Part shown: positions 1 to 7,181 of the stretch, in pieces
Layout of the letters: each line of letters begins with the position of its first letter
Position numbering within the stretch: position 1 is the first letter of the stretch
Source of the DNA: Enhygromyxa salina
Lineage (GTDB): Bacteria; Myxococcota_A; Polyangia; Nannocystales; Nannocystaceae
Reading direction: 5' to 3'
Length of the DNA stretch: 45,489 nucleotides
Assembly (NCBI RefSeq): GCF_002994635.1
Contig: NZ_PVNL01000053.1
Location: 1 to 45,489 of the forward strand
The notes under the pieces: model-generated
The model's input: the letters and a program-made list of their open reading frames with translations, nothing else
What the model was told of the DNA's origin: nothing
The model's database searches: none
Translations under genes and position numbers: made by a program

Positions 1-335
1 GGCTTGGGGCGGGCGGGCGTCGGGGTTGCCTCCGGGGCCTCGCCGGCCTCGCTGGCGTCGGCGATCGGCTCTTCGCTCGGGCTGGGGGCTGGCTCGGGGG
101 TCGGCTCGGACTTCGACGGGTTTGGCTTCGAGTCGCTGTGGTTCGAGGCGCTGGGCTTGGACCCCGAGTTGGGCTTGGACCCCGAGTTGGGCTTGGACCC
201 CGAGTTGGACTTGGATCCGGAGTTGGGCTTGGAGCTGGGGCTGGCGGACCCCTTCGAAGCGCTGACGGAGACGGAGCAGGCGGGCAGCACGAGGCTGGCG
301 CCGAGGAACAAGGCAAGTATGGATGTACGGTGCAT
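1..335 (-). CDS. Ser/Lys/Pro-rich lipoprotein, 3' end cut by window edge
   Basis: Reading leftwards from ATG at 335, the frame stays open to base 1 (111 codons) and leaves the window. The N-terminus is a lipoprotein signal peptide with lipobox LPAC and Cys20 as the predicted lipidated residue. It is followed by a low-complexity stretch containing tandem SKPNSG units (about four copies, encoded by an 18-bp DNA repeat near 160-230) and then a Pro/Glu/Ser-rich segment. Such stretches often act as flexible tethers between the membrane and a folded domain; the folded part, if any, lies outside the window. A GAGGG sits seven bases before the ATG. The same DNA is open in other frames because of its composition, but only this frame gives a signal peptide. 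Function unknown. Confidence 0.7.
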   Translation of the reverse strand, partial: MHRTSILALFLGASLVLPACSVSVSASKGSASPSSKPNSGSKSNSGSKPNSGSKPNSGSKPSASNHSDSKPNPSKSEPTPEPAPSPSEEPIADASEAGEAPEATPTPARPK

Positions 336-505
336 GGGGCCCTCGGATTCGGCTGACCGACGCTAGCCGATCGCCGCTATTCACGGGATATGGCGCGGCT
401 GAGCGGGGCGGGGGCGCGCGCTGTCGCTCGACGCACGAGATCAGCTATGTTGGTCGAAGATCGTGACACCCCGCGGCGCGACAGCTCGCGTGTGTCGCGC
501 AACCG

Positions 506-537
506 TGTTGTCCAACATCTACCCGGTAGAATTCTAC
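506..537. promoter_or_regulatory. Inverted repeats in the lipoprotein/tetR intergenic region
   Basis: The 288-base gap between the divergent lipoprotein and tetR contains a perfect 12-bp palindrome GTAGAATTCTAC (526-537) and, just before it, TGTTG-TC-CAACA (506-517). They lie in the only clearly AT-richer patch of the gap, about 90 bases before tetR. TetR-family proteins usually bind palindromes near their own gene, so this is a candidate operator. That assignment is inference. Confidence 0.4.
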
Positions 538-546
538 ATATCGATT

Positions 547-576
547 TTGTTATTGGCATGGGGCGCCTCTTACATT
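547..576 (+). promoter_or_regulatory. Possible tetR promoter
   Basis: TTGTTA (547-552) and TACATT (571-576) are 18 bases apart in the AT-richer patch before tetR. The match to a sigma-70 promoter is only moderate. Confidence 0.25.
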
Positions 577-623
577 AGGGTGATTGGCGTGTGCCGGGTT
601 GCGACTTCCTGTGGAGGTAAAGT

Positions 624-1265
624 GTGACAAGACAGCGCAGTGACGATCACAGGAAACAGCAGATCCTGGCAGCGGCCACGCGGTGCTTTGTGCGCCGGGG
701 CTACGCCGCCACCCGGCTCCTGGACATTGCCCGCGAGGCAGGCCTCAGCAAGGGTGGGGTCTACTTTCACTATCGCGCCAAAGAGCAGCTGTTTCACGAC
801 ATCCTGGAGAACCTGTCGAGGTCGCTGGAGGCGCGCTGGAGCTTCGACGCGATCAACGAGCAACCCGCGGATCGCAGCATCGGTCAGATCGTCAAAGCCC
901 ACCTGCGGACCATGCAGGACGAACCCGAGGAGGTTCAGCTGCACAACCTCCTGGTCGCCATGGCCGTCCAGGACCCGACGTTTCGAGACAAGCTCGAGGA
1001 GATCACCCGGATCATGCGGGGCCTGTACGCCGGGGTGATCGAGCGTGGGATCACCGACGGCATGTTCTCTCCAGGTGATCCAAACACGCTGGCGATCGCC
1101 GTGTTGGCCTACCTCCACGGGCTTGGGTCGTTCACCGTGCTCGACGCCAATGGCCGGCTGCCCGTCACGCCGGAGGCCGCCGCCGAGCACGTGCTTCGCA
1201 TGCTCAAGCGCCACAGCAGCGCGAGCGCGGTCGAGTTCGCCGCCGAGCCCAACAAGCTCAACTGA
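624..1265 (+). CDS. TetR/AcrR-family transcriptional regulator
   Basis: 213 residues, normal for a TetR repressor. Residues 8-60 form the usual N-terminal helix-turn-helix (Q-I-L-A-A-A near residue 13, then DIAREAGLSKGGVYFHY, the recognition-helix signature). The remaining all-helical part is the ligand-binding/dimerisation domain, which is not conserved enough to suggest a ligand. The start is GTG at 624, set by GGAGG at 613-617. The gene overlaps the convergent Memo-like gene by eight bases at its 3' end. Its upstream palindromes suggest autoregulation. The regulated target cannot be named; the divergent lipoprotein is the nearest candidate. Confidence 0.9.
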   Translation: MTRQRSDDHRKQQILAAATRCFVRRGYAATRLLDIAREAGLSKGGVYFHYRAKEQLFHDILENLSRSLEARWSFDAINEQPADRSIGQIVKAHLRTMQDEPEEVQLHNLLVAMAVQDPTFRDKLEEITRIMRGLYAGVIERGITDGMFSPGDPNTLAIAVLAYLHGLGSFTVLDANGRLPVTPEAAAEHVLRMLKRHSSASAVEFAAEPNKLN

Positions 1266-2490
1266 TCCTGATCGTCGGGCAGCCGATCCAGCCGGGTTGC
1301 TCGCCCGGCGCGGGGATGGCCCGATAGTCGACGAGCGTGGCGCGGTAGCCCGCAGGGAGCAGATCGGCGAGGGTGACCAAGCACGCGGTCCCGCTCGGGC
1401 GGCTGGCGGCGGGGCGCTCCATGCACTGCTTGGCGAGCTGCTCGGGGTGGTTGTCGAGCAGCGGCGCGAGCACGCGGCGGTCGTCGTCGGCGACCTGGTC
1501 GCGGTCCGGGAGCTCCTGGTGGCCATAAGCCGGCCCGACGTGGCTGAGTTCGGCGGCCGCCCAAACCAGGACCTCGCCCGCGCGGGTCGACTCGCCGAGC
1601 AGCTCGCCGAGCACCTCGAGCAGCTCACGAGCGCTCTGCGCCCCGTCTTGGGTGGTCAGGCGGGTCTGCCCACAGGCGATCGGCAACACGGGCGGGCAGC
1701 GATCGCCCCACATCGCGCGCAGCAGCAGCGTCACCCACTCGATCGGATCCGACAGGCGCAGGCGGGTCTGCTCGCGCAGCAGCCAGGGGATCCGCTGGTC
1801 GAGCTTGGCGAGCAGCTCGAGGTCGCAGGCCACGGTCCCGAGCGGCGTCGCCCAGTCTTTGTCGGCGCTGGCATAGGGCAGCAGACCTGGGGTGTGATCG
1901 GTCGCGAGGATCACGATCCGACGGTACTGCTCGGGCGGCGGCAGGCTCGAGAGTAGTCGGCGCAGGCCTTCGGCGATCGACGGCGGTGGTTGATGCGGGG
2001 TGACGACCGCGATCGGTGCGGGGAGCCAGGCAGGGGCCGGGGCCTCGCCCGCGTGCTGACCCGTGCTGGGGGTGGCTGTTCGCGCGGCGGGGGGCAGCGC
2101 GTCGCTCAGCCACGCGCGCAAGCTCTCGGGATCGTCGGGGTACAGCAGCCCAGCCCGACGTGGCGCACGGATCTCCTCGTCGACGAAGGACTCGTGCGCG
2201 GCCGCCCACGCGCCGCGGAACTGGTCATCATCGAGCAGCCCAGCGTCGCCGAGATCCTCGACGAAGTCCTCGAGATCCTGCAGCTCGACGCGGGCCAGCC
2301 CACGCATGAGCAACGACTGCCGGACTTGCGCGAGGCTGCGCTCGCCGTCGAGCGCGTCGAGCACGGGCTCGTAGCCCGGGTCGATCGCAAACGGCTCGGC
2401 CAACTCCAAAGGATCGCGCAGGACCAACAGCTCCTCGTCGCCGCGTCGCATGCGAAGCCGCTCGAGTCGCCGCAGCTTGGGTCCGGGCAT
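1258..2490 (-). CDS. Memo/AMMECR2-like protein (AmmeMemoRadiSam system protein B type) with N-terminal PqqD-like region
   Basis: 410 residues from ATG at 2490. Residues 1-125 resemble the small winged-helix/PqqD-like region found before the Memo domain in some bacterial homologues (a DPLELAEPFAIDPGYEPVLDAL-type stretch followed by an acidic helical part). The rest resembles Memo/AMMECR2: PIAVVTPH, then RIVILATDH, then WATPLGTVACDLELL, then AAELSHVGPAYG. The usual HAGYxYSG loop after the first His is missing and the usual late Cys-Gly reads Ser-Gly, so the metal/redox site looks degenerate. The partner AMMECR1 and radical-SAM genes are not in the window. The reading frame stays open far upstream of 2490, but the next gene occupies that DNA on the other strand. 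Substrate and role unknown. Confidence 0.7.
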   Translation of the reverse strand: MPGPKLRRLERLRMRRGDEELLVLRDPLELAEPFAIDPGYEPVLDALDGERSLAQVRQSLLMRGLARVELQDLEDFVEDLGDAGLLDDDQFRGAWAAAHESFVDEEIRAPRRAGLLYPDDPESLRAWLSDALPPAARTATPSTGQHAGEAPAPAWLPAPIAVVTPHQPPPSIAEGLRRLLSSLPPPEQYRRIVILATDHTPGLLPYASADKDWATPLGTVACDLELLAKLDQRIPWLLREQTRLRLSDPIEWVTLLLRAMWGDRCPPVLPIACGQTRLTTQDGAQSARELLEVLGELLGESTRAGEVLVWAAAELSHVGPAYGHQELPDRDQVADDDRRVLAPLLDNHPEQLAKQCMERPAASRPSGTACLVTLADLLPAGYRATLVDYRAIPAPGEQPGWIGCPTIRIS

Positions 2491-2571
2491 CGCTCGACGA
2501 TGCCAGCAAGCTCGGCGCCCCGTCCATGTCTGTGTCCAACCCGGCGGGAGGCGAGTGACGGCTGGTACCAT

Positions 2572-3813
2572 GTGGGTGTGTGGGCGCTGGCGCTGGCCAT
2601 GGCGATCGTGATGGGCCCGGCCTCGCCGGAGCCGTCGGCGATCGCGGTGCACTGGCAGGTCCAGTCCGATCGGCCGGACCAGCAGCCCGACGACGCGCTG
2701 CGCGTGAGCGTGCGCGAGCGGGTGGCCGCGCGCGACGCTCGACCGGTCGCGGCGGTCTCCGATCGCGCGCTCGAGCGGGCTCGGATCGCGGTGTCGCACG
2801 AGCTCCCGGTCGAGACCCGTGCGCGGCACCGAGCGCTGCGCAGCGAGCTCGACGACGCCGACGCGGCCTACCGGGAGGGGCGCTTCGAAGCTGCCCGCGC
2901 GGCGCTGGTCCGGGTCGACGAGCAGCTGCACCAGACCCCCGAGCTGCCGGGCGCGGCGGCGAGCGCCCGCGAGGCGGAGCTGCTGGCTGCCAAGATCGCG
3001 TGGGCCAGCGGAGAACCCGAGCTGGCCGAGCTCGCGTTGGCCGCGGCCTTGCGCCTCGATCCCGAGGCCCAGCTGTCCGTGCGCGAGGCCGCGCCCGAGC
3101 TGGTCGCGCGCTACCACGCGATCCAGGCGTCGCTGCTCGCGGCGCGCGAGCTTACGTGGATCGTGCCCGAGCTGTCGGATCGATCTGGGTCCAGCTTCAG
3201 GGTCGAGATCGACGGCGTGCCCGGGCTGCGCGCGGTGCCGCCCGGTCCACACTTGGTGGTGGTTCGCCGCGACGGTCACGAGCCGTTCGCGGCCTGGCGC
3301 AGCCTCGACCAGGCGTGGGTGCTGCCAGATTCCCCCGAGCGGATCGCCAGCGCGCCAGCCCTGACCGCCGCCACGATCGCGGCGGTCTGCGAGGCGCTCG
3401 CGCTCGACGTCCTGCTGCTCGCCGAGCGCCGCGACCACCAGATCGGGCTGCAGGCGCATCAGTGTGGCGTCGGCTTTGGTCCGCGCTGGACCGGCCGGCG
3501 AGAGGCGCTCGCGGATGGGATCACGGTCGCGCTCGACGGCCCCTTCGTCGAGCCGACCCCGAGCCTGGCTGAGCTGTGGCCAAGTCCGCTCGTCGAGGTC
3601 GCGGCGGGCCCCGAGCTGGACCCAGACCCGGTTGGTTCAGGTGGCGCGGAGCCTGCACGGCCCTGGTATCGGCGCGGATGGATCTGGGGCACCAGCACCG
3701 GGGTCGCGGCTGCGATCGCGGGTGGGGTCGTGGCTGGCGTGCTGCTCAATGGACGCGAGCCGCGACCGAGCTCGCTCGAGATCGACGCCAACGAGTTCAT
3801 CGGCGGCGGGTGA
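2572..3813 (+). CDS. Secreted or membrane-anchored helical protein of unknown function, C-terminal TM segment
   Basis: About 413 residues. A short hydrophobic N-terminus (WALALAMAIVMG) looks like a signal peptide. Residues 80-180 are Ala/Glu/Arg-rich and TPR-like (alternating helices, AAYREGRFEAARAALVRV). A beta-rich segment near 205-240 (VEIDGVPGLRAVPPGPHLVVV) recalls a PEGA-type repeat. The C-terminus has a basic-flanked membrane helix (GVAAAIAGGVVAGVLL) followed by about 20 residues. This architecture is common among myxobacterial envelope proteins of unknown role. Start is GTG 2572 or GTG 2578; TACCAT at 2566-2571 could be a -10 box giving a near-leaderless message. It is divergent from the Memo-like gene. 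No specific function is proposed. Confidence 0.65.
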   Translation: MGVWALALAMAIVMGPASPEPSAIAVHWQVQSDRPDQQPDDALRVSVRERVAARDARPVAAVSDRALERARIAVSHELPVETRARHRALRSELDDADAAYREGRFEAARAALVRVDEQLHQTPELPGAAASAREAELLAAKIAWASGEPELAELALAAALRLDPEAQLSVREAAPELVARYHAIQASLLAARELTWIVPELSDRSGSSFRVEIDGVPGLRAVPPGPHLVVVRRDGHEPFAAWRSLDQAWVLPDSPERIASAPALTAATIAAVCEALALDVLLLAERRDHQIGLQAHQCGVGFGPRWTGRREALADGITVALDGPFVEPTPSLAELWPSPLVEVAAGPELDPDPVGSGGAEPARPWYRRGWIWGTSTGVAAAIAGGVVAGVLLNGREPRPSSLEIDANEFIGGG

Positions 3814-3852
3814 CCGCTGGGGGCAGCGGGGCCGGTGGACGCCGGGGGCTGG

Positions 3853-4857
3853 ATGACACATGGTCTGGCCGTGACCGAGCTCCGCGAAGCGGCGTCGCCA
3901 GCGGGCGCGCTGGACCGGGCGTCGCCCAACGCGGAGGCGACCGAGGCGTGGTTGGCCCGGCGTGAGCGTGGCTCCCGAATGGGGATCCGGGCGCTGCTGC
4001 TGGTCACGCGGGTGCTCGGCCGCCGGGGCGGGCGGGCGTTGCTGCGGGTGATCATCTTCTATTTCACGATCTTCGCTGGGCCGGCGCGTCGCGCCTCGCG
4101 GGCCTGGTATCAGCGGGTCGTCGGCCGCTCCAGCTTCTGGACCGCGTACCGGCACCTGCTTCGATTCGCCGAGGTCGCGCTCGATCGGGTGTTCTTGGTC
4201 CGGGGCGAGCTCGATCAGTTCGAGTTCGATCACCAGGGCACGCAGCTGATGCGATCGGCGCTCGCCACCGGTCGCGGCGCGATCTTGCTGGGGGCCCACT
4301 TTGGTAGCTTCGAGGCGATGCGCGCGGCCGCGAGCGACGCCCAGCTGCCGATCAACATCCTCGCGCACAACGCCAACGCCCGGTTGATCGCGGCGTTCCT
4401 CGACGAGGTCAGTGGCGGGCGATCCCGGGTGCGTGTGATCGAGATCAACCCGCAGGACAAGACCTACATCCTCGAGGTCAAGCAGCGGATCGACGAGGGT
4501 GAGCTGGTCGCGGTGCTCGGGGATCGGCTGGGGCTCAACGATCGCTCGACGATCGTCGAGTTCTTCGGCGCGCCCGCGCGGCTCCCCAGCGGGCCGTACA
4601 TCATGGCCAGCGTGCTGCGCTGCCCGGTGTTCATGGTGTTCGGCACCTTCGAGCCCCCGGCCCGCTACGTGCTGCGCTGCGAGCTGCTCGCCGAGCAGGT
4701 CGAGCTGCCGCGCGCGAACCGGGAGCAGGCGATCAACCGCTACGCCGCCCAGTTCGCCCGGCGCGTCGAGCACTACGCAGGCGCCGCCCCCGACAACTGG
4801 TTCAATTTCTACGATTTTTGGAAGATGCCAGCAGATGACCAGCAACCACAGCAGTGA
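3853..4857 (+). CDS. HtrB/LpxL-like lysophospholipid acyltransferase (aryl-polyene-cluster type)
   Basis: 334 residues from ATG 3853 (GTG 3835 and GTG 3871 are alternatives). An N-terminal basic/hydrophobic anchor (about residues 45-78) precedes the catalytic motif HFGSFE (His149, Glu154), the HX4E/D box of the LpxL/HtrB acyltransferase family. Further blocks (VLGDRLG..., LPSGPYIMA) match the family's substrate pocket region. It should transfer an acyl group on the inner membrane. It overlaps the following ammonia-lyase gene by 23 bases, which implies translational coupling, and the pairing with an ammonia-lyase and a LolA-like protein is typical of aryl-polyene/xanthomonadin/flexirubin clusters. 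By that context the acyl group may be a polyene rather than lipid A; this is inference. Confidence 0.82.
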   Translation: MTHGLAVTELREAASPAGALDRASPNAEATEAWLARRERGSRMGIRALLLVTRVLGRRGGRALLRVIIFYFTIFAGPARRASRAWYQRVVGRSSFWTAYRHLLRFAEVALDRVFLVRGELDQFEFDHQGTQLMRSALATGRGAILLGAHFGSFEAMRAAASDAQLPINILAHNANARLIAAFLDEVSGGRSRVRVIEINPQDKTYILEVKQRIDEGELVAVLGDRLGLNDRSTIVEFFGAPARLPSGPYIMASVLRCPVFMVFGTFEPPARYVLRCELLAEQVELPRANREQAINRYAAQFARRVEHYAGAAPDNWFNFYDFWKMPADDQQPQQ

Positions 4858-6394
4858 GGCCCCCGCGGTCGTTTGCGTCGGCGCGGCGCCGATCGGGGTT
4901 GATCAGATCGTGGCGATCGCCAGCCACGGCGCCCGCGTCGAGCTGGCCCCCGGGCTGCGCGAGCGACTGAGCGTCGGCGCCACGGCCCTGGCCGATCGCC
5001 TCGCGGCGGGCGAGCGGGTCTACGGGGTCACGACCGGGTTCGGCGAGTCGTGCGTGAGCGAGGTGCCCGCCGCCCACGTACCGGAGATGCCGCTCAACCT
5101 GCTGCGCTTCCATGGCTGCGGGACCGGTCAGATGTTCGACGAGCGGCAGGCCGCGGCGATCGTCGCGGCCCGGATCGCGTCGCTGGTCGGTGGCTGGTCG
5201 GCGGTCCGGCCGGAGCTGGTCGAGCGCCTGTGCGTGCTGCTCAACCACCGCGCGCTGCCGCGGATCCCCGCCGAGGGCTCGGTCGGCGCGAGCGGGGATC
5301 TGACCCCGCTCAGCTACATCGCCGCGCTGCTCGTGGGCGAGCGCGAGAGCAGCCACGCGGGCGAGGTCTTGCCGGCCTCGGAGCTGCTGACCCGCCTGGG
5401 CCTCGAGCCGCTGCGGCTCGCCCCCAAAGAGAGCCTGGCGATCATGAACGGGACCTCGGTGATGACCGCCCTGACCTGCCTGGCGCTCGCGGGCGCCGAG
5501 CGGCTCGCGCGGGTCAGCGCCGTGATCACGGCGACGGCCAGCGACGCGATGGCCGGCAACCCGGCCCACTTCGACGCCCGGATCTACGCGGCCAAGCCCC
5601 ACCCTGGTTCGATCAGCTACGCCCGCGCGGTCCGGGACCACCTCGAGTACACGCCGGGGCCCGCGTTCGAGGGCCGGATCCAAGATCGCTACTCGATCCG
5701 CTGCGCGCCGCAGGTCGTGGGCGTGCTGCTAGACTCGCTGCCGTGGATGCGGCAGTGGCTCGAGGTCGAGCTCAACGGCGCCAACGACAACCCGCTGATC
5801 GATCCCGACTCGGGGGCCACGCTGCACGGCGGCAATTTTTATGGTGGGCACGCGTGCTTCGTCGCCGACGCGCTCAAGAACGCGGTGGCCAACCTCGCGG
5901 ACCTGCACGATCGGCAGCTCGCGCTGCTGTGCAGCGGGCACACCAACAACGGGCTCCCCGAGAATCTCAACGGTCGTCAAGGGCCTGACAGTGCGGCACA
6001 TCACGGGTTCAAGGCGATGCAGATCGCCGCGTCGGCGCTCGCGGCCGAGGCCTTGAAGACCACGATGCCGGCGAGCGTCTTCAGCCGCAGCACCGAATGC
6101 CACAACCAGGACAAGGTCAGCATGGGCACGATCGCCGCTCGCGAGGCGCTGCGGATCGTGGAGCTGACCGAGCAAGTGTGCGCAATCTTGCTGTTGGCCG
6201 TCGCCCAGGCCGTCGATCTGCGCGAGCGGGCCGGCGGCGAGTGTCGACCCCGGAGCCTGGCCCTGCGCGACGCGGTCCGCGAGCACGCGGCCTTCGTCGA
6301 CGTCGATCGGCGCCAGGATCTCGACATCGCGGCCGTGCTTCACATGCTGCGTCACGATCGGGCGGCCGAGTCGTCCTGGCCGGCGTTCACCTGA
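4835..6394 (+). CDS. HAL/PAL/TAL-family aromatic amino acid ammonia-lyase
   Basis: 519 residues, the usual size. ATG 4835 lies inside the end of the acyltransferase gene. Key features: Tyr63 in VYGVTTGFG; the autocatalytic MIO triad Ala152-Ser153-Gly154 in GSVGASGDLTPLSY; and the C-terminal HNQDKVSMGT block. The enzyme eliminates ammonia from an aromatic amino acid to give a cinnamate- or urocanate-type acid. The specificity pair is Phe92-His93 (RFHGCGTG). Histidine lyases have Ser-His, tyrosine lyases such as the Rhodobacter enzyme have His-Leu, and plant PAL has Phe-Leu, so the substrate is not settled by this pair. No hut genes are adjacent, and the acyltransferase and LolA-like neighbours argue for making a pigment starter (cinnamate/coumarate) rather than degrading histidine. 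Confidence 0.88.
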   Translation: MTSNHSSEAPAVVCVGAAPIGVDQIVAIASHGARVELAPGLRERLSVGATALADRLAAGERVYGVTTGFGESCVSEVPAAHVPEMPLNLLRFHGCGTGQMFDERQAAAIVAARIASLVGGWSAVRPELVERLCVLLNHRALPRIPAEGSVGASGDLTPLSYIAALLVGERESSHAGEVLPASELLTRLGLEPLRLAPKESLAIMNGTSVMTALTCLALAGAERLARVSAVITATASDAMAGNPAHFDARIYAAKPHPGSISYARAVRDHLEYTPGPAFEGRIQDRYSIRCAPQVVGVLLDSLPWMRQWLEVELNGANDNPLIDPDSGATLHGGNFYGGHACFVADALKNAVANLADLHDRQLALLCSGHTNNGLPENLNGRQGPDSAAHHGFKAMQIAASALAAEALKTTMPASVFSRSTECHNQDKVSMGTIAAREALRIVELTEQVCAILLLAVAQAVDLRERAGGECRPRSLALRDAVREHAAFVDVDRRQDLDIAAVLHMLRHDRAAESSWPAFT

Positions 6395-6419
6395 TCCCCC
6401 ACGCCACCCCATCATCATC

Positions 6420-7112
6420 ATGATCGTCCGCTCTAACTCTGGCTCTGGAATTGTTCGTCGTCTGGTCCTCTGCGCCGCGCTGCCGTGGCTGGCGGGCGGG
6501 GCCGCGGGGTTGACCACCGGCCTGGTCGCGCCGGTCGCCGAGGCGGCCGCGCCCGTGAGCGTCGATGAGCTGCTCGTCGGGTTCGCCCAGATGCCCGGGC
6601 TCTACGCCGAGTTTCGGCAAGAGAGCCACTTTGGCCTGCTCGCCGAGCCGCTGATCGACACGGGCACGCTGCACTTCGCCAACGGCAGGCTCGCGCGCCG
6701 GACCCTCGCGCCCACGCCCTCGGTCGTGATCATGGACGCCAAGGGGATCGAGTACGGCGACGCCAGCAAGACCGAGCGCATCGAGCTCGACGGCAAGCCG
6801 GCGGTCCGGCAGTTCGTCGACGCGTTCACCAAGATCTTCGCCGGTGATCGCAGCGGCCTCGAGGCCCTGTACCGGATCGAGTTTCAGGCCGGTGAGGACC
6901 GCAGCTGGACGATGACGCTGGTCCCCAAGGTCTCGCCGATGGACAAGATCATCGCCAAGGTCGTGGTCAGCGGGACCAACCTCGAGATCGGCAGCATGCG
7001 GGTGGTCGAGCGCGGCGGCGACGAGACCATCACGGTGTTCTCGAAGGTCGACACCCAGCGCAAGTACGCCGCGGCGGAGCTGGCCAGGCTGTTCTCGGTC
7101 GCGGGCTCATGA
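6420..7112 (+). CDS. LolA-like outer-membrane carrier protein (pigment-cluster type)
   Basis: 230 residues with a long signal peptide (cleavage near residue 42, after VAEAAA). The mature part has the LolA-like half-barrel pattern: an early FAQMPGLYAEFRQESH, a TGTLHFANGRLARRTL strand pair, and a C-terminal GGDETITVFSKVDTQ / AAAELARLF ending that is typical of the LolA-like proteins of aryl-polyene clusters rather than housekeeping LolA. It begins 25 bases after the ammonia-lyase gene, so it is probably in the same operon. The likely role is periplasmic carriage of a hydrophobic (polyene-lipid) product towards the outer membrane; this is inferred from family and context. Two stem-loops follow the gene. 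Confidence 0.78.
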   Translation: MIVRSNSGSGIVRRLVLCAALPWLAGGAAGLTTGLVAPVAEAAAPVSVDELLVGFAQMPGLYAEFRQESHFGLLAEPLIDTGTLHFANGRLARRTLAPTPSVVIMDAKGIEYGDASKTERIELDGKPAVRQFVDAFTKIFAGDRSGLEALYRIEFQAGEDRSWTMTLVPKVSPMDKIIAKVVVSGTNLEIGSMRVVERGGDETITVFSKVDTQRKYAAAELARLFSVAGS

Positions 7113-7124
7113 GCCGACGGCGGT

Positions 7125-7159
7125 GAGCTGTTTTCAGCTCGGGCGAGACTCCTCGCCCG
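7125..7159. terminator. Two adjacent stem-loops between convergent genes
   Basis: GAGCTG-TTTT-CAGCTC (7125-7140) is followed immediately by GGGCGAG-ACTC-CTCGCCC (7141-7158, with an extra C-G pair outside). They lie in the 69-base gap between the convergent LolA-like and kinase genes and could end transcription in both directions. Neither has a strong U-tract. Confidence 0.5.
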
Positions 7160-7181
7160 CTTGCAGGCGGCATTGCTAGCG

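Noticed and set aside
1..366. Plus-strand Gly/Leu-rich frame with GLDPEL repeats
   Set aside because: The opposite strand gives a signal peptide and lipobox followed by the same repeat; the plus frame has no such support.
2491..3459. Open reading frame on the minus strand continuing upstream of the Memo-like gene
   Set aside because: It is antisense to the secreted-protein gene, has biased Arg/Gly/Leu composition and no family resemblance. ATG 2490 gives the expected protein.
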